A stretch of 64,000 nt of DNA from Megalobrama amblycephala (lineage: Eukaryota; Chordata; Actinopteri; Cypriniformes; Xenocyprididae): contig NC_063066.1 in NCBI RefSeq assembly GCF_018812025.1, forward strand, positions 10,587,382 to 10,651,381, given 5' to 3'. Below, piece by piece: positions 1 through 14,600 of this stretch. Numbering within the stretch: the first letter of the stretch is position 1; each line of letters begins with the position of its first letter. Made by a program: the position numbers and the translations under genes. A model generated the notes under the pieces. The model made no database searches, was not told the DNA's origin, and saw nothing but the letters and a program-made list of their open reading frames with translations.

Positions 1-2308
1 GCACTGCTATGAGAAAAAGCCAGAAATCCCAATAATATGTTCATAATGTCTTTATTTCATTGAATAAATTAGATGTCCCGGCCCCTCCCCACAAATAAAA
101 CAAAGAATGTGCAAGTACCCAGCTGCAAAGTACCAGGATCATTACAAAAACTGAATGGAAAGAAAGACAGGACACGACAATAAACAGTAAACAGATGGGG
201 TGGTGATCACAGAACACCAGAAATCTGTACAATGGCCATCTGAATTTCTGTTCCTCTGATTCAGTCTCCTGCAATGAGGTCCTCCCAGAAACATCATCTA
301 TTGGCATTGAAAAAAGTGATTTCAGCCGAGCTCCCTTTCCAAAGCAGAAATGAGAAAAAAATAAACCCAACAGAAAGCTCAGACACAGACAGGAGCTTTT
401 AAACATGGCAGAGGATGTGAAGTGATTTAGACTGAGATTTGAGAGTGGATCACTGGAGGACATTGAGCCACAGCCAATATCATTCACAGAACATCACTAC
501 TTAGAGTTTTCAACACTCTCAGAAAAAAAAGTGCAAAAATTGTACCAGCTTGTTACTGGGGCAGCGCCAAAAGGACATTTTTGTACCTTATTTACCCCTA
601 AAAGGTTCACTGCAGTACCTTAAAGATGCATATTACTACTCTAAGGTACTAATATGCACCTTTTAGGGGTAGATAAGATACAAATTTGCCTCTTTAAAGG
701 CACTATACCAGTGACAAGCTGTTGTGCCCCTAAGGAAACTATTTTTGCACATTTATGTCTAAATGCAAAGGAAGGCAGGACACAGAGTTGGTCAGAAACT
801 GATTACAACTCTTTTTCCGAGTTGCAAGACTCACAAAAAAACATTTCCTTTGAGATTCTATTAAGGAAATATTACTAATGCACAGGGGCAACATGTCACA
901 CACATTACATGGAGAAGCAGCTTTGGTGGTTTGTGTTACAATAATATTTTAGCATTGGTGTGATGATTAACGCTGATATAACAGAAGAGACTTCCTCTTC
1001 ACACACTGTTCAACAAAACCAGACTGACTGGTGCAAGGATTAAAATCCAGCAGAATTTCAGCCGGCACTCACAAATAAGTTCAACAGAATCCCAATATGT
1101 ACTATGAGTTCAAGAGAGACAAACATATGCCAGTTTGTCACTACATGGAAATATAAAGTGTAAATGTAACATGAAACAACACCAACAAAGGACACAAAGA
1201 CTGTAAACGTACACAAAGTTATCCCAGTCTGGGTTAGTATAACACACAGCATACATATAAATAGAAGGACCACGTTTGAATCTTCATTACAGGACATGAC
1301 AGAACAATAAAAGACCCAGTGAGCACATCAGTTAAAACGTTAATGTCTCTGTAGCACAACAGGATCCAGAGCAGATCTGTAAAAGAATAAGACCTCGAAA
1401 GAATAAAAGTATCAGCCCCAGAGTCTAGATCGAATAAAGATACCACATCCGACGCTCGTTGCCATTACTGAAGATGAATAAGGATTATGGGTGTGGGTGT
1501 GCAATCACAACAGACTGATGTGGAGTCTGTGTTTCTAAAGCATAACAGATGCATCTGTGGAGGACATCCAAATGCCCAAAGCTGAGACTGGAAAACATAA
1601 ATAACATGTGCACACCACAACGGACAATGTCGGCTGATTCATCGTGATTCAGATAGAACTGTGAGTAAAGATCATAGTCCAGACTTCTCCTCCGCTCTGA
1701 AAGGTAGTCGATTGTCTAAGCCACCTTGTAGGAACACTTCTTTGTGAAGGTCATTTTCGAAGGAGAAAAGGAAGCGGGAGACAGGAGGGGAAAAATGTGC
1801 TCTGGGCTCCGAGGGAGCGTTTAAACTGGCAGCAGCAGTCAATACAATCTCCATTACATGGCTTTCTTTTAGTGTAACAAAGTCATTCTTATAAGTGCCC
1901 ACGAGTCACTTTCACTCACATTCAGGCAAATATGGTTGGGAATATCGGATTTGGCATTACAGCACTCTGATCCAGAGGTTAAAACGAGAGAAAGTGGGAT
2001 TATGGATGCTACAGTCAAAAAGATGAGGTTTGTAAGGGTTAAAGTGTAGTAATTAATACTCCCAGAGCCAGGGAGCAGATATAAACTGACACCTATTCCT
2101 CTGAAGCAGGAACAGAAGAACAGCGTAACGTAACCAATGGGAAATGTCTGTGCAAAACAGAACTATCCAACAGTGCCAAACTTTCATCACGGAGGCAGTT
2201 AGCCATCTTTGTGTATGGTGGCTCATATATCTCCCAGAAAAAAAACCCAGCCACAAACACACCTCAAGTGTCTTTTTGGCTTGACACCTCATTCTGCAGT
2301 CCTCTTCC
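1..2308 (-). other. ocrl: Probable 3' untranslated region of ocrl
   Basis: This stretch follows the ocrl stop codon (minus strand) and contains no convincing coding exon. The only canonical AATAAA I found on the minus strand downstream of the stop is at 56-51, which would place cleavage near 20-40, so a 3' UTR of about 2.25 kb is the simplest reading. A small palindromic repeat (546-722) lies within it. The extent is inferred from the signal only; RNA reads would be needed to confirm it. Confidence 0.5.
546..722. repeat. Small palindromic MITE-like repeat
   Basis: The left half (AGCTTGTTACTGG... ACCCCTAAAAGG) is the imperfect reverse complement of the right half, which ends in CCAGTGACAAGCT. 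The arms meet around 620-640 in a segment containing GGTACTAATATGCACC. This is the structure of a short non-autonomous DNA element. It lies in the presumed ocrl 3' UTR, so the transcript would carry a hairpin. Confidence 0.6.
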
Positions 2309-5300
2309 TCAGTCTTCATCGCCTCCCATCAGGAACCCCATTATGAAGTCATTGGCTTTCTGACGATCATGTGGTGTCTGTTTGCCAGCAAGGTTGGGAG
2401 GCGGTCGAATGAGGAGGCTTGCGAAGAGAGTAGCTAGACAAGAGGTACAAGAAAGATTCAACCCAAATGTTTTCTATTTGCAGCCAATAGAAAGACTGTT
2501 TCACACGGGACATGGCAAATTGTGGAATCGCCACATGGCTGTTGCTTTCTCTCATAGTGAAAGTGTTTTGAGCAGTGGCGGTGCTCACGACGCGGTCTCA
2601 GGGCGAACGTTGCTATATTTACAATCGACAAGGTAACATTTGTATTTTCTAAAAACCATATAAATAAAACATATTGGAAATGTTGTGTTTGTGTTATTGC
2701 TTTATTTATTATTTCATGGGAATATGACTAGCATAGTTTTCATGTCTGACACAGTTAGCTTTTTACCTGGCAAACCAACTTGTGTGCTCACGTTTTTTTG
2801 TTTTTAAATTTATATCTCTGTATGAGATTTTTGATTGGTCATACAACTCTGGGAATTCCACTACATTTAAAACGATCTTCTCCATCATATTTTCAATATT
2901 CTGATATGAGCTCAATGAAATGTTCCATGATTAGTTGTTAATAAATCTGTTCAATAATTGGTTGACATTGCTGCCGCTGCTGCTTGCAAAAAGTTAAAAC
3001 ACAAAGAGCCATGCTTGTGGAAGAGGCATTTTGAAAGCATTTTGCCACTTTCCGTATGTCTCCCATTGCATCACATTCCCGTGTGAAAGGACCGTAAGTC
3101 AGACTCACCTAGGAGATTGGCGTTCAGGTTGTTGTCAATAGAGTGTTTGAGTAATTCTCTCAAGAAGGCCATCAGGTAGCGGAACACATTGCGATGGGCT
3201 CGTGGGAGCTGAGATATTAGCTGTTTTTTGGAGGAAAACAGACAATTAATTCTTAAAATTTGTTTATTTCTAGGCTTACAATACATTTTGAATCTTAAAC
3301 TTTTCAATGTGGTCTCAGACTTTTGGAATCCACTGTATTTTGGATGCTTTTCATAAGAGCATTTTAGATACAATTCCATGACCAATGTAAAAAATAATTT
3401 TGATAATCTGAACGATCATGTGTATTATGTATAAATATGGTTAGATGGTTGGTTTGGTTATATATATATATATAAAAATAAACACCGCCCTACACTACTG
3501 TTTAAAAGTGTTTTTAATGTTTTTGAAAAAATACAGTAAAAATATTAAATATAAAATATTATTACAATTTAAAATAACTGTTTTCTATTTTAATATATAT
3601 TTTAAAATGTAATTTTTTTTACTGACCCCAAACTTGTGAATGGCAGTGTATATATAGACCCATTCAGAGTTTTTTTTTCATGGGGATTTATATCCTCATG
3701 AGTTTATAACATTATAATAAATTTGCACATTATTATACTAACAGTTTTATAAAATAAACGCAATTTAAAAGTTTACTTTTTGATTTTCGCATCTTTTGTT
3801 GATTATTATAAATAATGCAATTGAACTGCACAGTTTAGATCCTGTTGTTAAAGGGATAGTTCACCCAAAAATGAAAATTTGATGTTTATCTGCTTACCCC
3901 CAGCGCATCCAAGATGTAGGTGACTTTGTTTCTTCAGTAGAACACAAATGATGATTTTTAACTCCAACCGCTGCGGTCTGTCAGTCAAATAATGCTAGTG
4001 GATGGGAACTTCTACAATAAGAGTAAATAAAACTTGCTTAGACAAGTCCAAATTAAACCCTGTGGCTCGTGACGACACATTGATGTCCTAAGACAAGAAA
4101 CGATCGGTTTGTGTGAGAAACCGAACAGTATTTATATCATTTTTTACCTCTAATACACCACTATGTCCAACGGCATTCATCACTCGATTCGTTTGGTCTG
4201 ATCGCGCTCTGACAGCAGCAGTGATGTCTCGCGCATATACTTCAATGAGCGCGAGACATCACTGCCGTTGTCAGAGCGCGATCAGACCAAACGAATCGAG
4301 TGATGAATGCCGTTGGACATAGTGGTGTATTAAAGGTAAAAAATGATATAAATACTGTTCGGTTTCTTTCAATGTGTCGTCACGAGCCGCAGGGTTTAAT
4401 TTGGATTTGTCTGTCTTGTTTTATTTACTCTCATAGTCCAAGTTCCCGCTGACTTGCATTATACCACTGACAGATGGCAGCGGTTGCAGTTAAAAATCAT
4501 CATTTGTGTTCTACTGAAGAAACAAAGACACCTACATCTTGGATACGTTGGGGGTAAGCAGATAAACATCAAATTTTCATTTTTGGGTGAACTATCCCTT
4601 TAATTTTTAGAAATAATGTTTTTGAATGTACTAAGTTGGAAGGTTCTGTCTAATTTACAGCAATAGCTGAGAGACAAATCCTTTCATACAAGTAAAATGG
4701 ACACTGTAACTGAAATATACCCAAATGAATTGGAATCAAATCACATTGAACACAGAATCAGATCGAACTCTTGTGAATACGAACTGAATCAAGAATATGT
4801 ATAGATACCAAGCCCTACCACAAACAGCATATGAAATACACTGTCATGACACTACCAATATAATATGTACCTGTTTGCAGAGGCGGCTGTCATGAGAGCA
4901 ATCAAGACAGCGCTGATAGAGTTCATAACACAGCACAGGTTCAGGAAGAGCTTCCAAGAAGATCAATAGTGCTTCAGCAACTGAGTGATTACAGCCAGCT
5001 GACCAGCAGTCAAGGAGAACCACAGTGAACAGTGAGAATGCACATTTTAGCCAAAGGAAGAGAAAATATGGCAGTGAGAAAAAGGAAAAGACAGGGAGAG
5101 AAAAAAAAAAAAAAAAAAAAAAAAGAGAACACGGCGTCTCTAGGGATGTCTCAAGCACTATTACAGTAGGACAGAGGGAACATTCTCAGTCACTCAGTAG
5201 CATAGGGAAGAATTGTGTGGGAGAGTCCAGCCAGTCAGAGCATTTTTAAAGGGAGCCACTCGGTCACATTCACTGAAGTGACAGGCATTAGCATTTCTAT

Positions 5301-8300
5301 GCTAAGGAACTCTGAGAGGTTTGTCAAGACCAGGGGTTTTCAAAGTCAAAGACAGTGGGCCTCTCTTCTAACACAACATACATGATGACATCCCCATTTT
5401 TTTGGTAACACTTTACAATAAGATTTCAATAATTAATGTTAGTTAACTACTTTAGTTAACTACAACTTCTATAGCATTTATAATTTTAGTTAATGTTAAT
5501 TGCAACCTTTACACATACATTATTAAAATCAAAAGTTGTATTTTTTAAAATTAGTTAATGCACTGTAAACTAACATGAACAAACAATGAACTGTATTGTG
5601 CTTTTAATAACTCATCATCAAGCAAGTCCCACACTTTCTTCTCATTAATTCATGTTTTGTTGCTGCTATATCATGTTTAAGCATTCCTGCGCTGATATAT
5701 ATATAGAAAATATATAGAAAAATCTCTATCGATTGATTTCGTCATATCGCTCAGCCCTACTCCGCGCCTCCCCTGACATGCTCTCATGCCCCTTGGGGAG
5801 GCATGCCCCACACTTTGAAAACCCCTGGTCCAGACTATCAGTGTAATCCATCTGCTGGGAAAATCTCTTGCCCTTTCTATATAGAAACATATTTCTAATT
5901 TTGGTGGGAAAGGATACGGATGGATTCAGGAATGCTGGTGTCCAAGCAGTCAATAATACTTTGTAGTTCATCTTGCAGGCCAGGGGTCTGGAAAAGGTCC
6001 TCCTGTAATAAAGAAAAAGAAAATAATTTAATTAGTAATTTGAGATGTTATGGTCAATCATTAGTACATTCATATTTTATTTTGTTTACCTGCTGGCAGG
6101 CCTTGGTGTAGAGGTGATTAACAAGCAACCAGACCTCTTTGGGAATCTTCAGAGGTTTATCCTCTGTTCCAGAACTGTCCAACAAGGAATACATCCGGGA
6201 TTTCTCCTGATAAAATTGAGAATTGTCTTAAAAGCTATATTTAATCCGGTATTAAATTTAAGAAGAGAGCCATAAAATATCTTGTAGTACTTTACACAAA
6301 GTACACTTTGGTGTCCCATTACATTTTTTTAATGCAATAGATGCTATGCTTTTTTTTTGTTGTAAACTACTATATATTTCTGATAAACATTTATGTAACA
6401 ATTAACACAGTATGAAAAGCTGTTTTAAACACAAAGATCTGTATGCCCCTAAAATGATGATTTTGGTCTGCCGAAACAGTTATAATTATATATTTAAAAG
6501 ATATATTACGATTTTTCATCAAAAGAACTACAACAAAAACATTTCTTAAAATTCTCACAGCAAAGTAGTAACATCATTTGTAATAAAACAAACAAATTTT
6601 AAGATACTATAATTTCATGAAATGCGTAATATAGCTGTTTGTGAATGGAAAAAATCTGCAAAGTTTCAAAGATCAAAGCATGATAAAGTGGAGTTATTGT
6701 TTCCCAAAAGAAAGAACCGATTCTGAACTGCCTGAAACAAGTAGTCAGTAATTCCAGTCTTACTTCCTGAATTAGCATAATGCCAGCCTATGGTCTTCAT
6801 TGGCTGCTAGGGCTGTTAAATTAAAATAAAAATGTAGAATATTCGTCGAATTAAAAAAAAAAAAAAAAAAAAAAAAAACTATTCTGATTTCAGAATAGTG
6901 CTTGCTAGTGCCCCCTTTGTGGACAAAATGCACCCTCGATGCAAACTTTTGTCGAGCCAGCAAGCCCATGAGCTCTGCAGCAGACATCTAGCAGACAGTC
7001 AATGTGGCATTATGTCAGGAAAGTGTGGATTTGGAGGAAGATAACAAGAGGTGGCAGGGGTGGCCAATCCTGTTCCTGGAGATGTACCTACCAGCAAAGT
7101 TCAGATCCTAACATACCTGTCCTGTAATTATCAAGTGCTCCTGAAAATCTTAATGAGCTGCTTCAGTTATGTTTGAGCAGGGTTGGAGCTGAACTTTGCA
7201 GGAAGACAGATCTCCAGGAACAGGACTGGGCACCCCTGGCTTATGGATGGAACAGAGCCTAAACAGGGCCTAAAACAAACGCCATCGTTACCGTTTATCA
7301 AGCGCTGAGGAAGCCTCTGGAGCTGAAATTCAGATATGGTAATGAGCGTTTGGTTTCTAACATGCGCTGGAAGCGGTAGACCAATCACAGACTGGGCCAT
7401 CTGACCAATCAGAGCACAGTAGGGTCTCAGAAAGGATGGGTTTAAAGAGACCGAATCTTTTATCAAACCGTTTCAGACACTATAAGAAAACAGGTGATGC
7501 TGCAATTTATATTATGAGAAAATTTGTGGGTTTTTTGTGCTTGGATGCATGTAAATCTATTGTATGAGGCTTCCAAAACAAAATTTGTAACTTTTAAAAT
7601 CATTATAGGGGCACTGTATAACAGGTACGTGATCTTTGAAAAAGGGCCACAAATAACATTCCTCTCTCTCATACACACACAGAAACATGTTACATGGAGA
7701 ACAGTGACAGCCCCAAGACCGTTAAACGATATAAGGGGACTCATGCAATTAGTAGGAATGCAACTCATGCTGAGCCACAGAGGCAAGATCAGAATCAAAA
7801 ACAACTCTGAAGAACAGTTGACTTCAAAATTACAAACACGGATTTGTGAGGCTGGTTTCACCATGCTGTGAGCTGCTTCCTCTCTCTACTAATCTAATAT
7901 CACAGTGAGCTGGGTGGGGAAAGGATGGGAGGGGCAGGGTACAAGCTGAGAGATTCAAGCCTCAGTGGTTTTCATTAGCCTGAACCAGCAGAGTGACTGC
8001 AGCAAGCTGACCTGAGTGAACAGGCAAGCACTTTGAGAAACTGAAACACTAGGACAAACATATAAAAACAGGACAAAGTCATCCTCAATCATACATGTAG
8101 GCCCGATAATAGCAGCTGTCCTATTGCATGATTTGCAGTCTTTTTCTGTGCATGAAGAGGGACTTTACCTTTTCCATGCAGCTATCCTCTCCCTGAGCAT
8201 CATGCAGACCCAGAATGATTGGTCGGAAAGGAGTAGTCAGAGCAGAAAGGAGTAAAGGAGGGAGGAGAGATGAGACAATAGAGAAACATTGCGTAATCAG

Positions 8301-11300
8301 TGAGAAGACAAGAGACGGTATTGCATAATTACAAATAAGCAGCTTTCAGCTTCCAATGGGGATCAGTGAACAACAGAGAGATAGAAACAGAAAATTACTA
8401 AATATGATTGACTATTCTCTAAATGAAAAACGAAATATATTTTAAGAATAAAGTGGAGAATGGAACAGTGATGAACAACATAGAGAGTTTGCATGATGAC
8501 CGAGTGTTACTGAACAAGCTGTATCTTATCAAAACATTCTCTTTGTACATGACTTCCTCATTGTAGCCTCAACGCAGAATTGTGTCAAACCTGAAAGTCT
8601 TCCCTTATGTAAAATCTGGGGGAAAAATTACTTGTCACAGTCTGTCATTACCCTCCACGGCCAAGAAACTGGAAAGACGACTTTTGTTTTGTAATGGCAG
8701 CCACTTATCTTTACTTAGCCATGTATCCTGTGATAATAATATATCTAACCAACTGCAGCTGTGGCCTGTGCCTCACCAGATCGATGAGTTTGGTGACGGG
8801 GATCTCACGGATGGGCTTCTTCATACGGCACAGAGTCTCCAGAGATGTGCCAAAACAGCTGGGCAGATAGTTTCCAGAGACAGTGATGAAGTAGTCTTTC
8901 CCCCGGTCCAGATGAAGCACCAGGATGTCCTCGATTTTATCCTCACCAGAGTTTAGCAGTGTTACCGAATCTTTACTGACATACACCTCCAGGAAGATCT
9001 CCATTGTCTCATCTTGTAAAAAAAAAAAAAATGTTTGAGACAGTCTGGAAGATAGGTGCAGTCTGCACATAAATCAACAAATTCAGATGACACATATTTG
9101 TGTCTTCTCAACCTGATATGAGCAGTTGACATAACATTTCACCTTCTTCACAGAAAATGGCCTTTCATTTCTTCTCTTATATTTTCATCATTTGGCAAAA
9201 TGATCAATTCAAATTGCTTAAATTAGTGATGAACTGAATTTATTTTTTGTCCAAAACTAAATGTAAAGTTTTAAAATACACTGACAAAGTCAAATAAACA
9301 CCGACATAGTCGAAGCGTGTCACTAGAGAAGAGTGTAATTTTTTCCCTCCAAAACTATTTTAGCCAAATATTTCCCAGTAAATTCTGTGGTCCTTTGAAA
9401 TGAACAATGTGGATACAAATTAGCTATATTTATCATCAAAATGGGTTCTATTTAAAAAATAAAAATAAATGTCTGTCATGAAATTACATACTGCCAAACT
9501 ATAAAGTCTAATTATATCTTGCTAATCAGGAAGTAAAGCAAAACGTTATCAAACATTAAAAAAAACATATAATTCTTTTTTATGACAAAAATACAGGGTT
9601 AAAATGCCATTATGAGATACTCACTAGGGTCTAGTACGCCTTCATTGGGCTCAGCACGTAGCCAGGTTTTACAGTATTGAGAGTCATTGAGTTTGGGAAT
9701 GAAGGCAAAGGTGCAAGCAACCTGTCCATCATTAGTGATAAGAAAGCTCTCACGCTGCAGCTGACGGAACTTCACATTCTCAAAGGAGAACTATGGAATT
9801 AAGAACAGGGATAACATGAAAATGTATTTGAATGATAGTGCATGAGGCTGTAAACACAAATGTTTTTACAGTCACTTTTGATCAATCTGCATGCATCAAA
9901 ATGCATCCTTTCAAAAATCTATAATAATCAGACCCCAACTTTTGCAATGGTATAGGTATTTAACTACCCTTAGTGTGCTCCAGGTGATGCTGATCAGTTT
10001 ATTTTTATAGTCTTTTCTATTTTAAAGACACTGCCCCAGTGCATTCAGTCTAAAAGCAATTATGGCACATGTGATTAGCTCATAATCCACTCACAGTGCA
10101 GAGAAGTGCTAAGATTGTGCAAACATTATCGACACTCCACTGATATACAGTGGGATCTCAGAAAGAACGGAGGCAGGCAAGAGGATCGATGCAGAGTGAG
10201 TTTGTCAGAGGATAAACTGAGCTGTCTGTCTCCCTGTCATTACTCACCTCCCGTCGGGTTAGGGACAAAGAGGGCAGAAAGTCATTTTCCATCCTGTCCA
10301 TGTCCCGCACGATCTCTTCAAACACCTTCTTGTAGCGCTGCTCAATCACCATCTTTACCTGCAGCACACACATAAAATCAATGTGATGTTCTCAACTCCT
10401 TCATTGGAGCATGATGAAAGGAGTTAATCTCACCCCTATACTGAAGAGAGAGCTGACGGGTTTGTGGTCACTGGTCTTTAGCTCCATGTGACTGCGGTAG
10501 TGAAGTTGCTTTACGCTGCTCCCCCTCCAGAGGATACGGTCGCACCAGGCAGGGACTCGACACTTCCCACTATCAAAGCACCCCAGAGGACAAAACCAAA
10601 TCATGATGTGTCAACTTCATTTTTTTTTTACTTTAACAGCATTTTAACAGCAAGTGATCTTCAAGCAATGATGTATAAAGGAAGAGGTCCTGATGTCCAA
10701 AGACTTTACCTTGAGTCCCATCGATCTGATTTAGCATCATATTTGTAAGTTGGGATGAAATTAATCTCCCCTTCCATGAAATCAGTGAAGGCACATTTAG
10801 TCTTTCTCTGAATGTTCAGCTGGCAACGTGAAACAGAAGATGCAATTAAGTGTGCTTTCAGAGCAAAAATGGAAGTCTATATTTGGCTACCACTTAAAGA
10901 ACTGCCATATACACACAGGAAAAAGAAAAGAGGAAGCAACAAAGAATAACATAAAACCAGCTGGGGTAAAAATACAGTGGGGTGCATAAGTAAAAAAAGA
11001 ACAATGAAAATACTTTTGTGTTTTTTAATTAAACATATTAAATAATATTAATAACGTAATGTGATTGAAAAGTTCTGGATTTAAAAATGAACCTCAATTT
11101 CAGAATTGTATACAAGTAATTTATATACATATAAACATTACATATTTATAATTTAAATATGTATATAAATTACATGTTTAAAATGCTTTTTCTATTCAGA
11201 ACTTTCCACTCAAATTGTTATGCTAATAATATTATTTATCATTGTCTGCCACTTTATTAGGTACACCTTGCTAGTACTGGGTTGGACTTTTTTCATTCAG

Positions 11301-11655
11301 AACTGCCTTAATTCTTTGGGGCATAGATTCAACAAGGTGCATTCCTCAGAAATTTTGGTCCATATTAACATAATAGCATCACGCAGTTGATGCAGATTTG
11401 TCAGCTGTCATGTTCAAGATAGCAGTTTGGGATGAACTGAACTTTGTGACATGGCATGTTATCCTGCTTGAAGTAGCCATTAAAGTCACTTAAATCACCT
11501 TTGTTTCCCAATGTGATGCTCAGTTTGAACTTCAGCATAATATCTTGACTATGTCTACATGCATAAAAGCATTGAGTTGCTGCCATGTGATTGGCTGATT
11601 AGATATTTGCGTTAACAAGCAGTTGAATGAGCGTACCTAATAAAGTGGCTGGCGA

Positions 11656-11697
<42 letters not shown>

Positions 11698-14600
11698 ATA
11701 AAATATTATAATAAGGAGGCATCGTCCCCAGGTCTCACCTGATCATACTCCTGAAGCTTCCGTAATTCATTCCCAGCAATAAGTTTTTTTACCTCCCCGG
11801 TATCATGCAAACATAGCCTGTAGTTAAGATCTCCAAGCCAAATCACCACACTTAGGGGAGAAATCATAAGCATTTAAATATAGGTACAATATTAGCTTAA
11901 AAATATAGTTATCTAATCATGGAATATCAGTTTCAAAAAAAGGCCACACTGGATGACTGAACGTCAGTGACACTCACTCATGTTTGACTATACTGAGAGG
12001 GGGGTAATCCAGCAGGTGGAAACTCATGCGGGCACAGATGTCTTTGTAGTCCTGGTTCCGCCGCTCAAAGTCCTCCACATGAGCCGCCAAATGAGAGTTT
12101 ACGAAGCAGAAGCTGGTATTGTGAAACACAAAACGCACAGCCACTCCTCCTTTATTCCCCTATAGTAATGGAGGAATAAAGGCAGGTTAATCTTATCAGT
12201 TTACCTACACTGATTTACTGATAAAAGGAAAATATCATTGTGGTAATCAATACCACTCTAAGATTACACCATATCTAATACAAATACAACAAAAGATATA
12301 CATTTTATGCTAAAAGATAGGCTAAAAAGACTTCCTGTTTTAACAAACCACTTCCTATTTCAACAAATGCAAACATACCATTTTATTCATGAGACCAGTT
12401 CCCACAGACTCAGAAGCCACCTCTCTAATGTGATCCATGTGCTCCTTGCTGACATACACCACCAACATCATTCCCACTAGGCGAATGATACGGACCTGAA
12501 GACAGACACCATACACAGCTTCACGAAAAGTCCGCACAAAATGAAAGCATGCAGCACAAATGCTACTTTCAGGGTGCCACAGAAATGAAAAGACTGTTCT
12601 TTGCATTTTAAATGTCAAATAGCAAAAATCAGCTGTTGTTCACTCACACATGTGTATCTGGCTTTAGGGTGGAGGCTTCTCTCTACTGCATTAACCCATA
12701 ACTGTTCCTTGGATGAGTCCATATAGAGAAATGCCTCTGTGCTCAGGTCCAGCTCCTGAAATCTGACAAATAACGGAATAAATCAGACAAAGCACTATGA
12801 TCTTAATCAATCAAACCTATTATTGGACAATGTATAATGTACAATGATCTATTAAGGTTAGTCACAAAACTTCAAATATAATGACTGTTTTCAAACAATT
12901 TCCCAAACATTTCCCCATTTGCATGTTACACTTGCGTTTCCTGATCTAACAATGTTTCAGATTCATTATTTTATAGCGAGGGGCTCTTGTTCTGCCACTC
13001 ACCCCAGTGCGTAGACATCTGGAGGGTCTGGGTCACTGCACAGCCAGGGCTCAAGACTGCTGTCAGGGGACTGACCGTTCACATTCCAAGTGCCTATGAA
13101 GAACCTGTAAAATACAGTGTACTCTCCTTAAACACTTGCAATCAGCTAAAACAAAATCACTTACATTACGTTTCCAGGCATGTGACACTCACCGGAAGTT
13201 CTTAATGTCCACATATTCTTTCTCTTTCTTGCTGAGGCGATACTTAAGCAGGCCTTCCCTTGACCCCGAGTGGCTGCTCATCATGGCCTGTCTCATGGTG
13301 TAGTTTGACGGGCTGTCAGACCAGGAAACGGAGCGGTCTACAGACTGAAATCTGCCACGAAAAAACAACACTGTGTTCAACAAAACTGAAAATGTACAGG
13401 TTTCTGCATTTAAAACCAGTAGCACTCACTCATTTCTGACAGGTGTGGCATTCAGTGCAGATGGTGGCCTTTCTTTAGTAGTCAGGCCTGCCGTGTGGTT
13501 AGTCGATGGTGTGTATGTGCCTTTCCGAGGGGGCAGAGGGGGCACTGGTGGTGGCGGCGGCTCTCGTTGTGCAACTATACGGTTTTGTTTGTTCTTCTTC
13601 TCTTCCACTTTCATAGAATGGTTAAAATTTTCTTCAAAACCAAAATCTGTTGCAAGTGAGAGGACGGGGTCTATAAGCACAGAGAGGAACAGAGCAGAAG
13701 GATTGTAAGTGACAGAACGTTCACGGTCTTTGGTGTATCTGGCCATGTAACCCAATTAGGAAATCATTATGTTCTGGCATTTTTTATTCCATACCTGTAT
13801 TTGAGGGCTTTGCTAAAGTACTTTTCATGATGTTGTTTGAGGTGGATTTGGAGGTTCCTCTTTGAGGTGGAACAGGAATGCAGTCTTTGACTGGAATAGG
13901 TACAACAGGCTCCATCTTCCTGGGCAGTGAACTCCTCTTCTCAGCTAAAGGTGGACCATTTAACAGTGATGTTTCATGTATTTATGAATTAGTGCTTTAA
14001 ATAAAATTGAGAATGGCTTTCAAAACATTTTTAGCAATGGTAATTTGATACAAGCTGAAAAAGGTTCAAACAAATTAGAGAAATCATGCAGCAGGTGGTC
14101 TAACGTTTGACACGATTGTGGCTGTAACAATGCAAACTAAAATAAACCAACACCAAAGAATTAAATCTGTCAAACTTTCTGCCTGACATTGAGGTCAAAT
14201 TCTTCCAGGAAGCATTCCTTACTGACAAACCTATAAAACTGGGTGTTGGTTACCCTGGTAAATAAATGATTAGAGTAGTTAATAAATAAGATATGTGGCT
14301 TGATGTTTGATGTGGCTTGGATGCATCCTGCGCAGGGGAAATGAGGTATATCACCTTGCTGTTGGGCCTTCGTCACATGCTGTAAGAAAGCCTGAGTGTG
14401 TACGTCATCCTGCAGCTCCAGCAGAAGCTCTGGCATTTGCTCGCCTCGAAGACGAATCCGTATCGTCGCTGTTGAGGAACAGAGTCACATTCTCACATCC
14501 AAACATCACAGCTATACATTTTATTCACTATCAAAAGCATTTTTCTTAAGTGAATCCTTATTTATTTATTAATTAGGGCAGTATGCATTAAGAAATAAAA

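Noticed and set aside
2382..2636. 84-codon plus-strand ORF
   Set aside because: It overlaps the last ocrl coding exon in antisense; the minus strand has the conserved RhoGAP end.
4113..4322. 69-codon plus-strand ORF
   Set aside because: It spans the apex of a palindromic transposon, and its halves are reverse complements of each other.
5025..5249. Lysine-rich plus-strand ORF
   Set aside because: It reads through a run of A beside the ocrl exon 4998-4871 and has no protein-like composition outside that.
7463..7871. Overlapping 133- and 115-codon ORFs on opposite strands
   Set aside because: They lie in an ocrl intron, have no recognisable domain and show no splice-linked partner; chance open frames are common in this A+T-rich DNA.
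13373..13708. 111-codon plus-strand ORF with glycine-rich stretch
   Set aside because: It is the antisense shadow of the proline-rich ocrl exon at 13670-13430.
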